A stretch of 64,000 nt of DNA from Viscum album. Taxonomy: Eukaryota; Streptophyta; Magnoliopsida; Santalales; Viscaceae. The notes under the pieces are model-generated. The model worked only from the letters and a program-made list of their open reading frames with translations. It searched no databases and was not told the origin of the DNA. How positions within the stretch are numbered: position 1 is the first letter of the stretch; the number at the start of each line of letters is the position of its first letter. The translations under genes and the position numbers were made by a program. The DNA lies in the NCBI GenBank assembly GCA_963277665.1, contig OY728120.1, positions 427,310,138 to 427,374,137 of the forward strand. The letters run 5' to 3'. Shown piece after piece: positions 12,700-24,912 of this stretch.

Positions 12700-13990
12700 A
12701 AAAACTCCATACTATAGCCACTATTTCAATCTGGGTGTTCCATCAAATGTCTCTTTATAAGCTGCACAACCGTTCAAAAAATCCCTCATGTGATGTCCCC
12801 AATGTTCACAAAAGAAATACAACATCTCTCTTGGATGTATAGAATAGTCTTGAGAACCTAGAATTGGGGAACCTATATCCTGAGGCTTATCTTGAAATTT
12901 CTTGTAAAAGTAGGTCACCATGTATACCATTATCTTCCCACTACCTTTTTCATAGATCCTATATTCCCACTACCGACACCAACTATAAGTGTGTGCTCTC
13001 CTAGAAATATATCTACTACAAACCCCCACCAAATCATTATAAAATAGGTTGGATTGAAAAAACACATTAATAAAGATATGATATATTGGAAAAGGTCCAA
13101 TTAATAGGTCTGTTCTCAATAAAATGGATCTGAAACCATATCCAAAGTGAATAAGGAGAGGTTGGTGAACCATGATGAATAATCATCCATGATCATGTTT
13201 CCCTACTAAAGCTGTATGATCTCTTGAATGCATGCTGATCATAATATGGATAGATTTTAACTCCACCCTAAAATGATTTTCAAACTCATACCATGAGAGA
13301 GTCTTCTCATCATGTTACTTAGTAACCAGACTCCACCATTACCCTATGAAGCCTTGATTAAGACTCATAGGTAGGACCACCATATAGTCTGGTGATTTCC
13401 TCACAAGGTGGAAAAAATTGAAAAATAAATCTAGCTATTCCTAAGATGTATAGGGGTATGTTTAAACATGGAACCTAGGAGGTATTTTCCTATCAAACTC
13501 ATCAAGTGTTTTCATCCTTCAAAAATACTCACCCAGTAACTTTGGTGCAAATTGTTGCTCAACAGTTAGTGGAACGACTAAAAAACCACCCAAAGGTACC
13601 AAATATTATACATGACCACATACCAAAGCCTCATCACTAAGTGGAACATCCTCATGATTCTACTGTGGAATCCTAGTAAGCTATAATCATAGAGGCGTCA
13701 TGAAATAATATCAATATGTACCACTATCAAAGAGTATATATGGGGAGATGACATAGGAAGGAAATGGAATCTACAACCCAATATTTTATACAGTATGGTA
13801 CAATGTTATTCCTCCATCCCATGTCTATTTATACAACATCAAAAAGTAGACTTTCAGAGTCTCAATTGACGGATATATTGGACACCACACCAACAATAGA
13901 TTCCTTGGTATGATACCTAATTATGAAACAATTTAACATGACTTCCCTAGATCCCAAACCAATCCTTTTAGTTATAAAATCTCCAAAATA
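12700..13990 (-). pseudogene. gag remnant, internal region A
   Basis: The minus-strand frame 12930-12721 encodes MLYFFCEHWGHHMRDF, a CCHC zinc knuckle in which only the first-pair position FFC, the GH pair and RDF remain; the last Cys is lost. The frame 13173-12970 and the stretch to about 13700 would be the capsid part, but I do not recognise individual blocks there. The gene ends at the primer site near 14010. Confidence 0.55.
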
Positions 13991-14009
13991 TGGTCCTAAG
14001 ATGAACATT

Positions 14010-14021
14010 GCTCTGATACCA
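14010..14021 (-). promoter_or_regulatory. Primer-binding site for initiator tRNA-Met (internal region A)
   Basis: The minus strand reads TGGTATCAGAGC, exactly the common plant primer site for initiator tRNA-Met. It sits three bases internal to LTR-B and fixes the strand of the element and the left edge of LTR-B. Confidence 0.85.
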
Positions 14022-14024
14022 CTC

Positions 14025-16821
14025 TATCACAAACCATCCGACGAAGGATCACCAAGATATAAGTAATTTGAGCATGACACCCCAATCCCATCTCAAATAT
14101 GTTAGGGTCTTGAAAAAAGTATCTAGTAGATATATATCACACATGGGAGGCCTTAGCCTAAGTACCAATACACATGAATATGTCTCTATATACCTAAAAA
14201 ATTATGAAAGGTAAAACACATATGATACCATAATGTGTGAATAAAATATATCCCAAGTCAGAGTATGAAAAAAAGTACTGAATACAATGAAGGGGAAAAT
14301 ACATGCCCAAAAAACTAAAAAGGAGCCAACCTACAAAGAATGAGGTGACACTTGACAAAAGAAAAACTTGTCATGAATAGTAGTCTATCTATCTAACTAT
14401 GATCTACCCATATCAGGTCATCCTAGGACACTATTGAATTGAATTTCATCAAATAAATACATAACTTCTGAATGAGGATCCAATTAAGAGGTGAGTATAA
14501 CAACAACCAGTAGGGAGCCCCAAAATCAACAATCATAAAGCACCAAAGAGTATTCATCTCACCATAAAAAAATACTTTCAATCATGATATAAGACATAAT
14601 AATATAAATAAATCATTTATACTCATAAAATATTCCATGTAATAAAATGTCTCAACCGTACGAAAAACAACATGATTATGCTTTTGGATTCAAGGTACAC
14701 TTATCTGAGATAACCCACTCTATGATCCATGTTATCAATGATGGTGATCAATCGAGATGTCATGCTCATTGGGCCAATATAAAGAATTACTCAATTGAAC
14801 CTTGAATATCTCGATATGTATATAGAGGATCTCACCCTGGACCTCTATGGTATACCAAACCCTACACAGAATAACCCATTATGTCGGGGATCATACAATC
14901 TGGTAAGTTGGTGTTGATGATACCTCAAACCCCACATTGGGAAGAATAAATCATAGAGGATCCCACCCTAGACCACACATAGGGATTCAAAAAACTCTAT
15001 CCAACATAAATCCAATATAAGGGATAAACACCCTATGCTCAGGATGTAATTCCACAGTATACCCTTATGGGTATGGACTAGGGTAACACATACCCCTAAA
15101 ACAAGTATCAAATAATGATATGGAATTCCTCAACCTACCCTGGAAAAGGAAAATGATGTGTTCTTAGTGTACACAACAAGAATTTCCTACACCATATCTC
15201 ATTGTGTCTCTCTGCCTCACATAGAATGTATTTCACCATATACACAGTGTGTCCATTTAGGAAACATGGTTGGGGGTTACCACCACATTCTTGTGTCTCG
15301 CCTTCTAGATTCTGTGTACTCTAGCCCAAGACTGTGTACTTTAGGAAATGGTCATGTACTTGGGTTATTCCTATGTACCTATCCATGTATGAGTATTGAT
15401 CCAAGCCCATGTACTCTATCCATGTCCATGTTCTTTGCCAATTCCATAACTGTTTACCCCTAGGGTACATCGGGAGAATCCATCCACGGGTTACATAGTG
15501 TGTGAAATATGTCACATGGTGTGTGATTTTTTTTCTATGTATAAAATGTAATGTCATAGATGGGTGGATACACGACATGTGTTATTAAATAGTACATGTT
15601 AGGTAGTTAGAATTTTGACAAGTGTACAATCATTTTGTTTTTTTCTCACATGTTCAGCCGATGATGTTGATTACACCACTATATCTATCAACAAATATTG
15701 ATCTTGGATCATCTATTACTATCCATCCCCAATGATAGATTCTACCTGTCTAAACTCCTATGAATCATCCTCCATTGCACCTCATCATCAAACTACCAAC
15801 ACCCACCACTACAAATCTCTAAATCCAAAAATATTTGATCCACTATTTTCATCCTGAACCTGATATCACCATCAATAATAAATCCAAACCCATAAAATGA
15901 TATGTTTCACAACATATTGAATGTGAGACAATCATTTTATTGGTATTTTTTGAATCATAATTCAAAGTAAATACTGAGGATTATTATGTATAGAATGGTG
16001 GAATAAATCCACATAAGAAATTTGAGAAATGAAACTCATAAATTATTTATCATGTCCTTCACAATTTTTTATATGAAAAATACTCAAATGGAATAATCAA
16101 TGAAATATCAATTCCAATCACTTAGGAATATAAAAAAATCCGCCATAAATCATTATTGGACCTGTGAATCAATGTTTTAGAAGAATTGAGTCACATTTGA
16201 AGTGAGATAAAATTAAAACTGGATAAATCAAACCACACAAAACCAAACCTTGAGTTAGAACTAGTCGTTAATGAATAATAGTTTTGGATCACTATTTTTG
16301 GTGAGATCATCAAACTCCACAAATCATTAGTGATCCTCGTCGTACATCGATCATTGATCCAAAAACCCAATGTCCCCCAACTCTTCCCCCGAACATCCCC
16401 CCAAATTCATATGGTTATGGGGTTATCCTTGGGATTTGGATATGAACAGAAATATATAGAGTGTGCTATGTCATAACTAATAAATAAATAAATAAAGAAT
16501 TTATTTATTTATAATTTAATAATCCACCAACAACCATTCTCAAAGAATAAACTAGAAGCACATGAATATTATATCATGCCTAGGGGAAAACTGCATTTCA
16601 GATTTGATGACGGTCTCATATTTTCGATCTGAGAATATATTCAATAGTTATTTCATTTTTTTAGAAAAAAATAATGAACTTCGTATAATATATTTAATAT
16701 TTTTATTATATCAACACTAAGCCTCTCCCAGCCTTGGAATCTCATGTTGGATTAGATCCAATATCCAAAAATATTCCTTAAAATATGTTAAACCCTTATA
16801 AGGGAAAAAAGGATTTTTACA
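14025..16821 (-). repeat. LTR-B, shared middle LTR of the array
   Basis: On the minus strand it runs from TGTAA at 16821 to the end at 14025, next to the primer site. It acts as the upstream LTR of region A and the downstream LTR of region B. Its blocks match LTR-A, including the CCAAATCC and CCATCAAT(A)-type stretch near 15.8 kb. Right of 16821 the minus strand reads CCTAGTGGTGTGGAAAA, a polypurine-like tract. The 15158-15463 and 15578-15321 frames are accidental. Confidence 0.75.
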
Positions 16822-16899
16822 TTTTCCACACCACTAGGATGTTTTTCCTGAAAAGTAAAAAGGATAATAAAAAATATGATGGATCTAGACCTACAACAT

Positions 16900-18450
16900 G
16901 GTCATTCATTCTAAGGTACTCTCCTATAGATTCCCAAAATTCCACCAGACATGCTCTAAGGGAATCTCATTCCTACAATGGATCCTCGCATACTGAACCT
17001 CAATCATTATTAGGTACTCTATAAAGGTAGCTCCATCCTCGATGTCCAGGCCCAACCGATAACATGTGATGGGATAGGAACTTAGCTTTTCATCTTTGAC
17101 ATATTGAAGGCATCATGTACATATTATAAGAAAAGTGGTAGCACTAAGTGGTATTCCACATATTTGAACCTATAAAGTATCCAAATAGGGACAATTAATC
17201 ATTGAAATAATTTTTCATTGCATCAAAATATATATAATCCTTTTCATGTCGATTACTTCAGGAAAACATTATCTTCCCCCTCGAGATAAAAAGTCCTCCA
17301 TCTTCAGTTCACATGCGTCTTCTAATAGATTTAGTTAGTCCTCATCTAATCATGGATGATCTTAACCTTTTCTGTTGATTCCCAAACTAACTCTGAGCCC
17401 ATGATTTCTAAATCTCCTGGAACAATGACACATAGTGGTGACCCACATGGTCTCTCATACAAGTCTTTGAATGGTGGCATACCAATGGTGGAATGGTATC
17501 TTTTTTGTATTCAAACTCTACGAAGGGTTGGTGATTCTCCCAAAAACATCCAAAGTCCAATATCAAAGCCCAAAACATATCCTCTAGAAAATGAATGGTC
17601 CTTTATGTCGGGACATCATTTTGGTGGGTGAAACGCCATGCTCAAACACAATTGAATCTCAAATTCTTCCCTTAATCCTCTCCATAATAATTTCATGAAG
17701 CTAACATAGAATTCTAAAATGGTCATCAAGGGAACTCTATGACTTCAAACTATCTCCTTCATGTAAAGGCATCTCAATATCTAAAAAACGTCCCTCTTAT
17801 ATAGCTAGGAGGTGGGCCGATATAGTAATTTATTCTACAATAACTCTTATGGAATAATTTACCATATATTTTTGTCATTGTTTTATAATAATTTACATAG
17901 ATATTCCATCCCAATTACACTATGTAACATCTAGGGGTTGAGCTAAACATTTTGGAACCTAGTACTCAGCCTTTAGCTTCTGAAAAGTGAGGTATCGAGT
18001 AACAAACTCAGCTACACACTTCTTCATACCTAGCCAATAGAAATGATGTTAAAGGTCCTAGTACATCTTCTCCACACATGGATTTACTTCCAAGTGGGAT
18101 GAATGAAATTCCCTTGGAACCTCCTCATTCAACATCACTAGTACCATAATTCATCTTATGAAAATGATTACACTCTCCCCACATACAGTGAATCCTTTAA
18201 GGGAATTCCAAGTGGATATCTTAATACACAAGGTCTCAAAGTCAGTATCTTCAAATGAGCCTATGTAACATGATGATGGATGAGTGGGGTAATATATATT
18301 GACTAGTGGTATCCTTCACCATCCTCATAAATAAGTTAAAACTATAGTGAGGCTAACTTGTCTGATGCCTTTCTTAGTAATAATGAACTAGAACTCCTAT
18401 TGAGAGCATCTTCCACCATAGTCTCATTCCTCCGAGTATTTACTATATTT
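16900..18450 (-). pseudogene. Integrase remnant, internal region B
   Basis: The minus strand at about 17960-18060 encodes FYWLGMKKCVAEFVTRYLTF and a following KLKAEY, matching the zinc-binding block of region A (GIKKCLAEFASQCLTYQ). The tail at 16910-17040 matches the equivalent region A sequence at 9240-9370 almost block by block (GGTACTCTATAAAGGTA). The + strand frame at 17356-17631 is an antisense shadow. Confidence 0.65.
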
Positions 18451-19700
18451 CATAATCCTATTTGAACTCTAAACATAAAACCTCTATCAATTTTGGATCC
18501 TTATAGAATAAGATATACAAGATACTCTTAGGGTATAAATATATAATATATTGCTCACCCATAAGGTATTGTCTAGACATCTTCGGGGTGAAGACTACCA
18601 CATACAGATCCTGATCATGGTTTTCATAATGATACTCATAAGGTCTCCAATTTTTGTAGTAAATGACTATCATTTACTGCCTCTATATTAAGGAACATCT
18701 AAGACAATTCCCAAAGTAATCACATAACAATACATACCCATCAACCTCCTTTGGCAGTCTTATTAAGTGGGTTATCATCAACCACTCCTACAACTCTTAA
18801 AAATCCTATTGGAATCTCTCTATCCTCATGAATGTATTCCCTTTCTAACTCAACGTAGTCAAGGGTGTCTATATCCAAGAGAAATATAAAACAAAAGTCC
18901 TGTAGTATTCTGCAAACCTAAGGAAACAATGCACCTCTGTTATTCTCTTAAGTGTCTCCCTGGATAACAATGCCTCAACCTTCAATGCGTCCACTACTAC
19001 ACCCTCTACTGTGATGAAACATCCTTGAAATTGGACATCTAAATGTCAGAACTGACACTTTGAGAGAACCCCATAAAGCTGGTTATCTTGGTGTATGCCC
19101 AAGACCATCCTCATGTGCCTCATGTGATCCTCCAAAAATATAGAGTACTCTAGAATTTCATCAATAAATTCCACTAAAACCTATCTAATAAAGGATGAAG
19201 CATCTAGTTCATGATTCCTATAAACACTGTTGGGGAGTTTATCAAGAGAAAAGGCATCACCAATTACTCATATCAACTATAGAAACATCTAAATTCCTTA
19301 TTTGGTATATCTATGTATCATACTTGGAGAAGGGGAAAACCCAATATGCAGTCAATATTATAGAAGCATATCACCCCACAAAACTGGTCAAAGAGTTCAT
19401 CGATCCCTAATTTTTGATAATTATTCTGCATGGTCACCTAGTAAAGGTGACTGTAATATAGACACAACCTCAAGCTCCCATCCACCGTCACAGTGAAAAA
19501 AAGTTTTGTTGCCTAGGGGAAACACTAATTCAGAGAAATACCTTCCTTTGTAAGTCATCCAACCACACATTCAACTCATGAATATCCATAGGATCCATTG
19601 GATATTTTAGATCAAAAAACTAGGCAGTCCCTGGGTGTAATTTTATGTATAATTATATCACTTGTTGGGGAGGTAATCCCAAAAATTATTCATGAAGGAA
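18451..19700 (-). pseudogene. Reverse transcriptase/RNase H remnant, internal region B
   Basis: The minus strand at about 19130-19190 encodes VLVEFIDEILEYSIFLEDH, the RT active-site region with FIDE where FIDD is usual. One catalytic Asp is therefore replaced by Glu, on top of the frameshifts. RNase H lies toward lower coordinates. The + strand frames 19195-19496 are antisense. Confidence 0.65.
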
Positions 19701-20250
19701 GTCCACATACTCCACCACCACTATAGGAAGATAAAATATTATAGGATAAACTACTCAAATGGTAATACAATCCAACAGATGAGTAATAATTTATAGGATC
19801 CTATGAATCGGACCATCCTACTATGTTTAGGTTTTCTTCTCACCCATAAAGTAAAACCTCATCCCATCACTGTGAACAGACCACATCCTATACCTCAAAT
19901 AGTCAATCTAGGAATGAAATGTGGATAACTAGTCCATACCTAGGGTAACATTATAAGGCATCATTGATACTACAACTCAATATCATTTGAAGCTATATTC
20001 ACAGTGATCCAGATCTATCTTTTGGAAGATGTGTGTGATCATGAAATCCTCTCAGGATGGAGTCTCTAAGTACAATGTTCAAGATAATGAATTAACTAAA
20101 ATATCAATGTCTCAAGAAAGATAAATAACAAGAAACTTGTGGCCTAGACCTACGTCTATTAGCATTGTAACTAAATTAGTAAAGGAACCAATCACACCTC
20201 TAGTCATATCGGGATCCTCTGGGTCGAAGGAATCCAATGCATGTAGTTTT
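19701..20250 (-). pseudogene. Protease remnant, internal region B
   Basis: The minus strand near 19900-19970 encodes NVTLGMD, a stop, then LSTFHS, the conserved block at the end of Ty3 proteases. It is better preserved than in region A. Confidence 0.6.
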
Positions 20251-20379
20251 CCTCATTATAGACCACTAGCCCCTTGAGCCAGGCGTGGACCACTAGGGGT
20301 GGTGGTGGAAATCGTTCAAACCATCTACCACCTCGAAATACTCTTTCTATTCCTCTTCCATGTTCTTTACCCTACAAAT

Positions 20380-21235
20380 CTACCTTCTCTTACTAATTTC
20401 TCTTTTTTGTTGATAAATCAATTGCCTTTCTATTAACTACATGAACGACTAGACAATCTCACACAAGATATCCCCAACGATCATAGGAGAAACACCACCT
20501 ATCTCTAAGATGGATAGAAATATCTTGAGAGCCCTTAACATCAAAAACTATGTCCTGATATTATCCTATAAAATGTCTATCACACCGAGAACCTTGTTTC
20601 TATTGTCAAATGCCCACTGCGAAAGTCCCAGATCCTGTGTGAGCACTACCGGTGAAAACTTTTAGTGTATTCTTCAATTGATAGTTATCTACTCCTAAAG
20701 ACTTCTTAATCACTTCAATAAATTTGTGTATGAAATGAGATATTTCTCTAACCATCAAATATTGGCATAGTCCACACTTAATGTTTCTTTCTCTTAAAAA
20801 TGTATGTCAAATAATATCTATAGAGTATCGTGAGAGACTAGAAAACCTCGATAGATAATCTACCAAGTTTATTCATCTGTAAAGAACCTATAGGTTATCC
20901 AAAATATACACCACACACATCAAGGATTGGTATAACTCCTCCCTGAAGAGAGACTAAAACTATGTCCAAGAGAGATTCCTTTTACAATGTGTTTGAGTTG
21001 CTATAATTTACCATCTCCCTATGGATCCTTGAATGTGTCTCACTGCTACGAACACTATATGGTATGGATGTTTCCTCCAAAGGTGGAAAACATGGGTAAC
21101 TACCTTAATCCATTCATTAGTTTTGTGGGGGTTTGGCTTTTCCCAGATCCTATGAGGTCTCTACCTCTAAAAATCATGGAGTATTCTCATACTACACAAA
21201 ACCTCAGCCAGTACATCTGGTGAATCCTTCTACTA
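20380..21235 (-). pseudogene. gag remnant, internal region B, 5' part deleted
   Basis: The minus strand at about 20470-20510 encodes a CFSYDRWGYLV stretch, a ruined CCHC knuckle. Against region A the homology ends near 21235 (equivalent to about 13670). It resumes in LTR-C at a point equivalent to about 14300 in LTR-B. The gag start, primer site and first part of LTR-C are therefore missing, about 0.6 kb. Confidence 0.5.
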
Positions 21236-23652
21236 AATGGGAGGGGGATGGAACAGAAAACATAAATTCCCAATTATAATCCCACTAAATAGAAAAATAG
21301 TGAAACCTAATAAGGAGTGGACTCCTATCAAAAGAAAACATGGTATGAACCAAAATATTTCATGATCACTATACTCTACCTACTCCTAGTCGTCATGGGA
21401 CACTGTTAAGTGTCTTTTCATCTGTATAAGACAAGACTTGTAAGGGCATAGAAAATTTTGGGTTGAGTATAACAATACAAAGAAGGACACCCTAAAATCT
21501 TCAAACAAAAAGCGTCGAGGTACATTATCATAACAAATGAATGTTAACCGTGATATGAGATTTAAATGAAGAAAAAAACATAGATATACTCAAAATAGAC
21601 TCTAAGTCTCAAAGAGGAATGAACCATACTGCTAACCACATGATTCATCTTGAGGATTTAAGGTAACACTCATCTAGGAGAACTCACTTCTTGACCCATG
21701 TTATCAATGATAGCTCGCATATGAGTGGTAATTCTCAATTAGCCTACCCAAATAAGTACTTAGAATAACTCCAAATATAATGATACAAAGATGGGGGATC
21801 TCTCCCTAGGCCTATGGGGTATACAATACCCTACCTAGAATAACTTGATAAGTAGGTGACCATATAAAAATATATGTTGGTCAAGAAAATTACTCAAAAC
21901 CCTCCCAGGGAGGAATACATGATAAAAGATCCCACCCCAAAACACATAGAGGGATTCCTAAAACTCTATTCCAGAAAATGTTCATATAGTGGATCATAAT
22001 CCTATACACCAGATGTAATGCCACACTAAAACCTCATGGGGATAGTCCAAAGGAACACACCCAACTGATACTAGTCTTGACTAATGTGAAGGAGGGGCTA
22101 AAACATCCCCTGAAAAAGTTCACGATATGTCTTTTATTCCTTGGGTCTTATCGTGTCTCACCATATCACTCAATGTGTACCAACATCAAGAGTAAGTGTA
22201 CTCTATATAGTGCCCATGAACGTTAGGCCATGTCTATTTACGTTGTCCATGCCTGTGTGTCTGGCCATATCCATACCCATGTAACCCTAGGGTACATTTT
22301 GAGATTCCTACATGTGTCACATAGCATGTGACACATGTTACATGATGTGTTATATTTTCCACTATGTGTAAACCCTAGAAACATTGATGGGGGGGATAAA
22401 TAGTTATTTTTATTTCAAAGTATAGACAATGTAGTCATGATCTTCTCTAAAAATATAGAATATTCAATGCATCCTTTCTACACTAATACACCTATCAATT
22501 GCATTTCTAGATCCACCGATAACAAAAAAAATTGGATCTTCCATGTTTGGGAATCTCTAGTAAACATATTTTGGCAGTCAAACCCCTCATGAATCATCTA
22601 CCATCACTCCTTATCATTGAACCACCATCATCTGCAACTGGGAATCTCCAAATTTGAACCCGATCAATCCTCTATTTTCATCACACAACTCAATCACACC
22701 ATTGATCAAATAATATAAACTCATCGAAATGATCCATTATAACAAATATTGAATCTAAAAAAATTGCTTTCTTGGTTTTTTTAAACGTCTGTCAAAGGAA
22801 ATACCAACGATGATCATGTGTAGAATTGGTGAAGAAAAACACAAACAAAAATATTTAGAATGATCCTCAACCATTTTTTCAGTTAGAATCGATTCATTTT
22901 CATTGGAAAGGTGAAATAATAATAAAAATCAAATAAATATCAATTCTAAACATTTATGAAGATTACAAAATCTACCATAATTCACCCATCGACCAACAAA
23001 TAAAACCGTTTGATGAATTTTATCATCTTTGAATCAGGATAATAAAAATTATATAAATATCTCAAAACAACATCCTACCGCAAGTTTGGATTGATCAATA
23101 ATGAATAAAGGTTCTACATATCTATTATTGGTATGGTCAAGAAACTCCTCTATCATTTGTGATCCTTACGGCACTCCAATCATTGATCCAAGAACCCAAT
23201 GTCTTCCAATGCTTCTCCACAATCTCTCCTCAAATCCCCAGGGTTATGCATCTAACTGTACGATTTGGATATTTCTGATATTATATAAATGGTTCTAGGG
23301 AATGGATAATAAATGAATAAATAATAAATAAATAAATTTATAATTTTAAATCCCACCCATGTCTACTCTCACTCCAATCACCCAATTTTCAGAAAGGTTA
23401 TGTGACACCTAGGGTAAAACCCAAATTTTATATTTAATAAAAGTCTTATATTTATGATCCATGAATCCATTTCATATTTATTTCATTAAATTAGGAGAAA
23501 ATTCACACATGTGATATAATATATTTAATATTTTTTTTATATCAATATTGTTCCTCTTTGGGCCTTAGAATCTCACACTAACTCAACTCTTAGATTTAAA
23601 TGTATTCCTTAAAATATTTTAATGTTTATGATGAAAAAATAGTGTTGTTACA
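21236..23652 (-). repeat. LTR-C, truncated upstream LTR of internal region B
   Basis: It is about 2.4 kb against 2.7-2.8 kb for A and B. The left 0.25 kb next to the primer site is gone. Shared blocks include the TCATCACAC-type stretch near 22.68 kb and the CCTTAAAATATTTTAATG block near 23.62 kb. It ends TTACA at 23648-23652, the outer end of the whole array. Confidence 0.65.
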
Positions 23653-23657
23653 CCATG

Positions 23658-24493
23658 GTCAATGTACCAATTTAATTTTGAGGTTATAAACTGAATGACC
23701 ACTAAACAACCAATGTCAACATAAATATTTTAGTATTTAAATATGTTTGGTTATAAATGAAATAAATGGAATAATGATAACAAAATGAAATTGAAAATAT
23801 TTATTATGAAATTATAAAACTAATATTATTATTTTTACTTAGAATTTAGTGATTGTATGAAACTAGATGAGACTTAAGGTAATATATTTTTATTTAAAAC
23901 CTTCTTTTAATGTATCCCTTTCTAATATTTTACTTAATATAAAAATTAATTAAAATGTCCCAATGATGTTCTTATATATACATAATATATTTCTGAAGGA
24001 CATTTTCAAATAAATTTTAATTTTTTATAAAATGTTTTACAAAGAATATTTTTTTCATTATCTTTATGGGCCATTTTGAAATTTTTACCAAAGTAAGAAA
24101 TAATTTTTTTTATCTTATAAAACATTGAATCATTTTCTCATAATTATATCCATTACTTTATTTCAAAATTACTTTATATTTTTTCATCTTTTTTCAAATA
24201 TGATCATATTTTTGTTTCATTGGATTATTTCTCTTAAATAGATTTCAATAGAATGGGGGTATTCATCTCTATTTTTATGTTAAAATGGAAAGTGTTTTTC
24301 TTATGGTTTCAAATGATTTTTCAAGGGTATTATGATGAAAATGTGAATGTCTACCAATTTTTTGTTAACGATACAATAAATTATAATTATATATGATGAC
24401 AGGTGATCCCAATATAGCTCTCTAATGAATTAGATAATGAATTGCCATTGAAGGATGAAAATGAGAAAAAATAAAATGGAAGGTTACCCCTTT
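23658..24493 (+). repeat. Old 3' LTR, piece 2 of 3
   Basis: This AT-rich stretch has no coding signal. It parallels the young LTR from about 45065: AACCAA-TGTCAACA at 23717-23731 against AACCAAATATCAACA, then a GAAAC-AGATGAGACTTAAGGTAA stretch against the CGAGTCAAGTCAGACACGAGG region near 45220-45250. Similarity is weak in the second half. The assignment rests mainly on its position between the array and CACTA-1. Confidence 0.5.
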
Positions 24494-24510
24494 CACTAAT
24501 ACTAAACATG
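24494..24510 (+). repeat. CACTA-1 left terminal inverted repeat
   Basis: CACTAATACTAAACATG pairs with the right end at 55101-55117 with one mismatch. It is preceded by TTT, the presumed target duplication. Confidence 0.85.
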
Positions 24511-24519
24511 AGTTTTAAT

Positions 24520-24907
24520 GGCACTTGAAAAGTACTTAAAGCGTGAATGACGTTAAAAGGCCATGAAATTTATCAGTGTAGAAAAATTAGTGATAAAGCG
24601 GTCATTTATCAGTGCTAAAAAGAACTGATAAATATAAACATTATAAGCACGTTAAAAAGCACTGATAATGGACCCATTAATCACTGATTTTATGTATTTC
24701 CACTAATGGAATCCTTTATCATTGCTTAAAAAAGCATTGATAAAGTCCATTTATCAGTGTTTTTAGAAACACATAAAAACGTGTCCTTTATCAGCACTTT
24801 TAGAAGCACTAATAAAGATATTATTTACTAGTGCTTTTAGAAGTGCTGATAAAGGGCTATACTTTAGTATGCTATTAGATCACACTATAGAACCACTATA
24901 GTGTGAT
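24520..24907. repeat. CACTA-1 left subterminal repeats
   Basis: About a dozen copies of a motif close to TTTATCAGTGCT occur in both orientations (for example ATTTATCAGTGCTAAAAA, and AAGCACTAATAAAG, AAGTGCTGATAAAGG). Such clusters are the binding sites for CACTA DNA-binding proteins in characterised elements. At 24879-24907 a palindrome with 12-bp arms (ATCACACTATAG / CTATAGTGTGAT, 5-base spacer) lies next to the copia junction. Confidence 0.8.
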
Positions 24908-24912
24908 GTAAC

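Larger units (their letters stand above)
6419..23652 (-). mobile_element. Minus-strand Ty3 array: LTR-internal-LTR-internal-LTR
   Basis: Three LTR copies (A 6419-9153, B 14025-16821, C about 21236-23652) alternate with two internal regions (9154-14024, 16822-21235), all on the minus strand. LTR identity is clear from shared blocks. Examples are the ACATGGGAGGCCTTAGCCTA-type block in A and B, and the CTCATCA(T/C)CAA block and the CCTTAAAATAT block near the right end in all three. Flanks CGACG (6414-6418) and CCATG (23653-23657) could be a decayed 5-bp target duplication. The insertion lies inside the old LTR. This layout is expected from unequal recombination between copies, or from serial insertion with recombination. 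Confidence 0.75.

Noticed and set aside
15158..15578. Overlapping frames of 101 and 85 codons on opposite strands
   Set aside because: Both lie in LTR-B of a minus-strand Ty3 element; the matching positions of LTR-A and LTR-C are not open, and no family resemblance is seen.
17356..17631. 91-codon + strand frame
   Set aside because: It is antisense to the minus-strand integrase remnant of internal region B.
24494..24869. A free-standing ~375-bp MITE ending in TAGTA at 24865-24869
   Set aside because: The left end pairs far better with the distant end at 55101-55117 (16 of 17 bases, TTT on both sides) than with TAGTA near 24869, and a transposase of the right type lies between.
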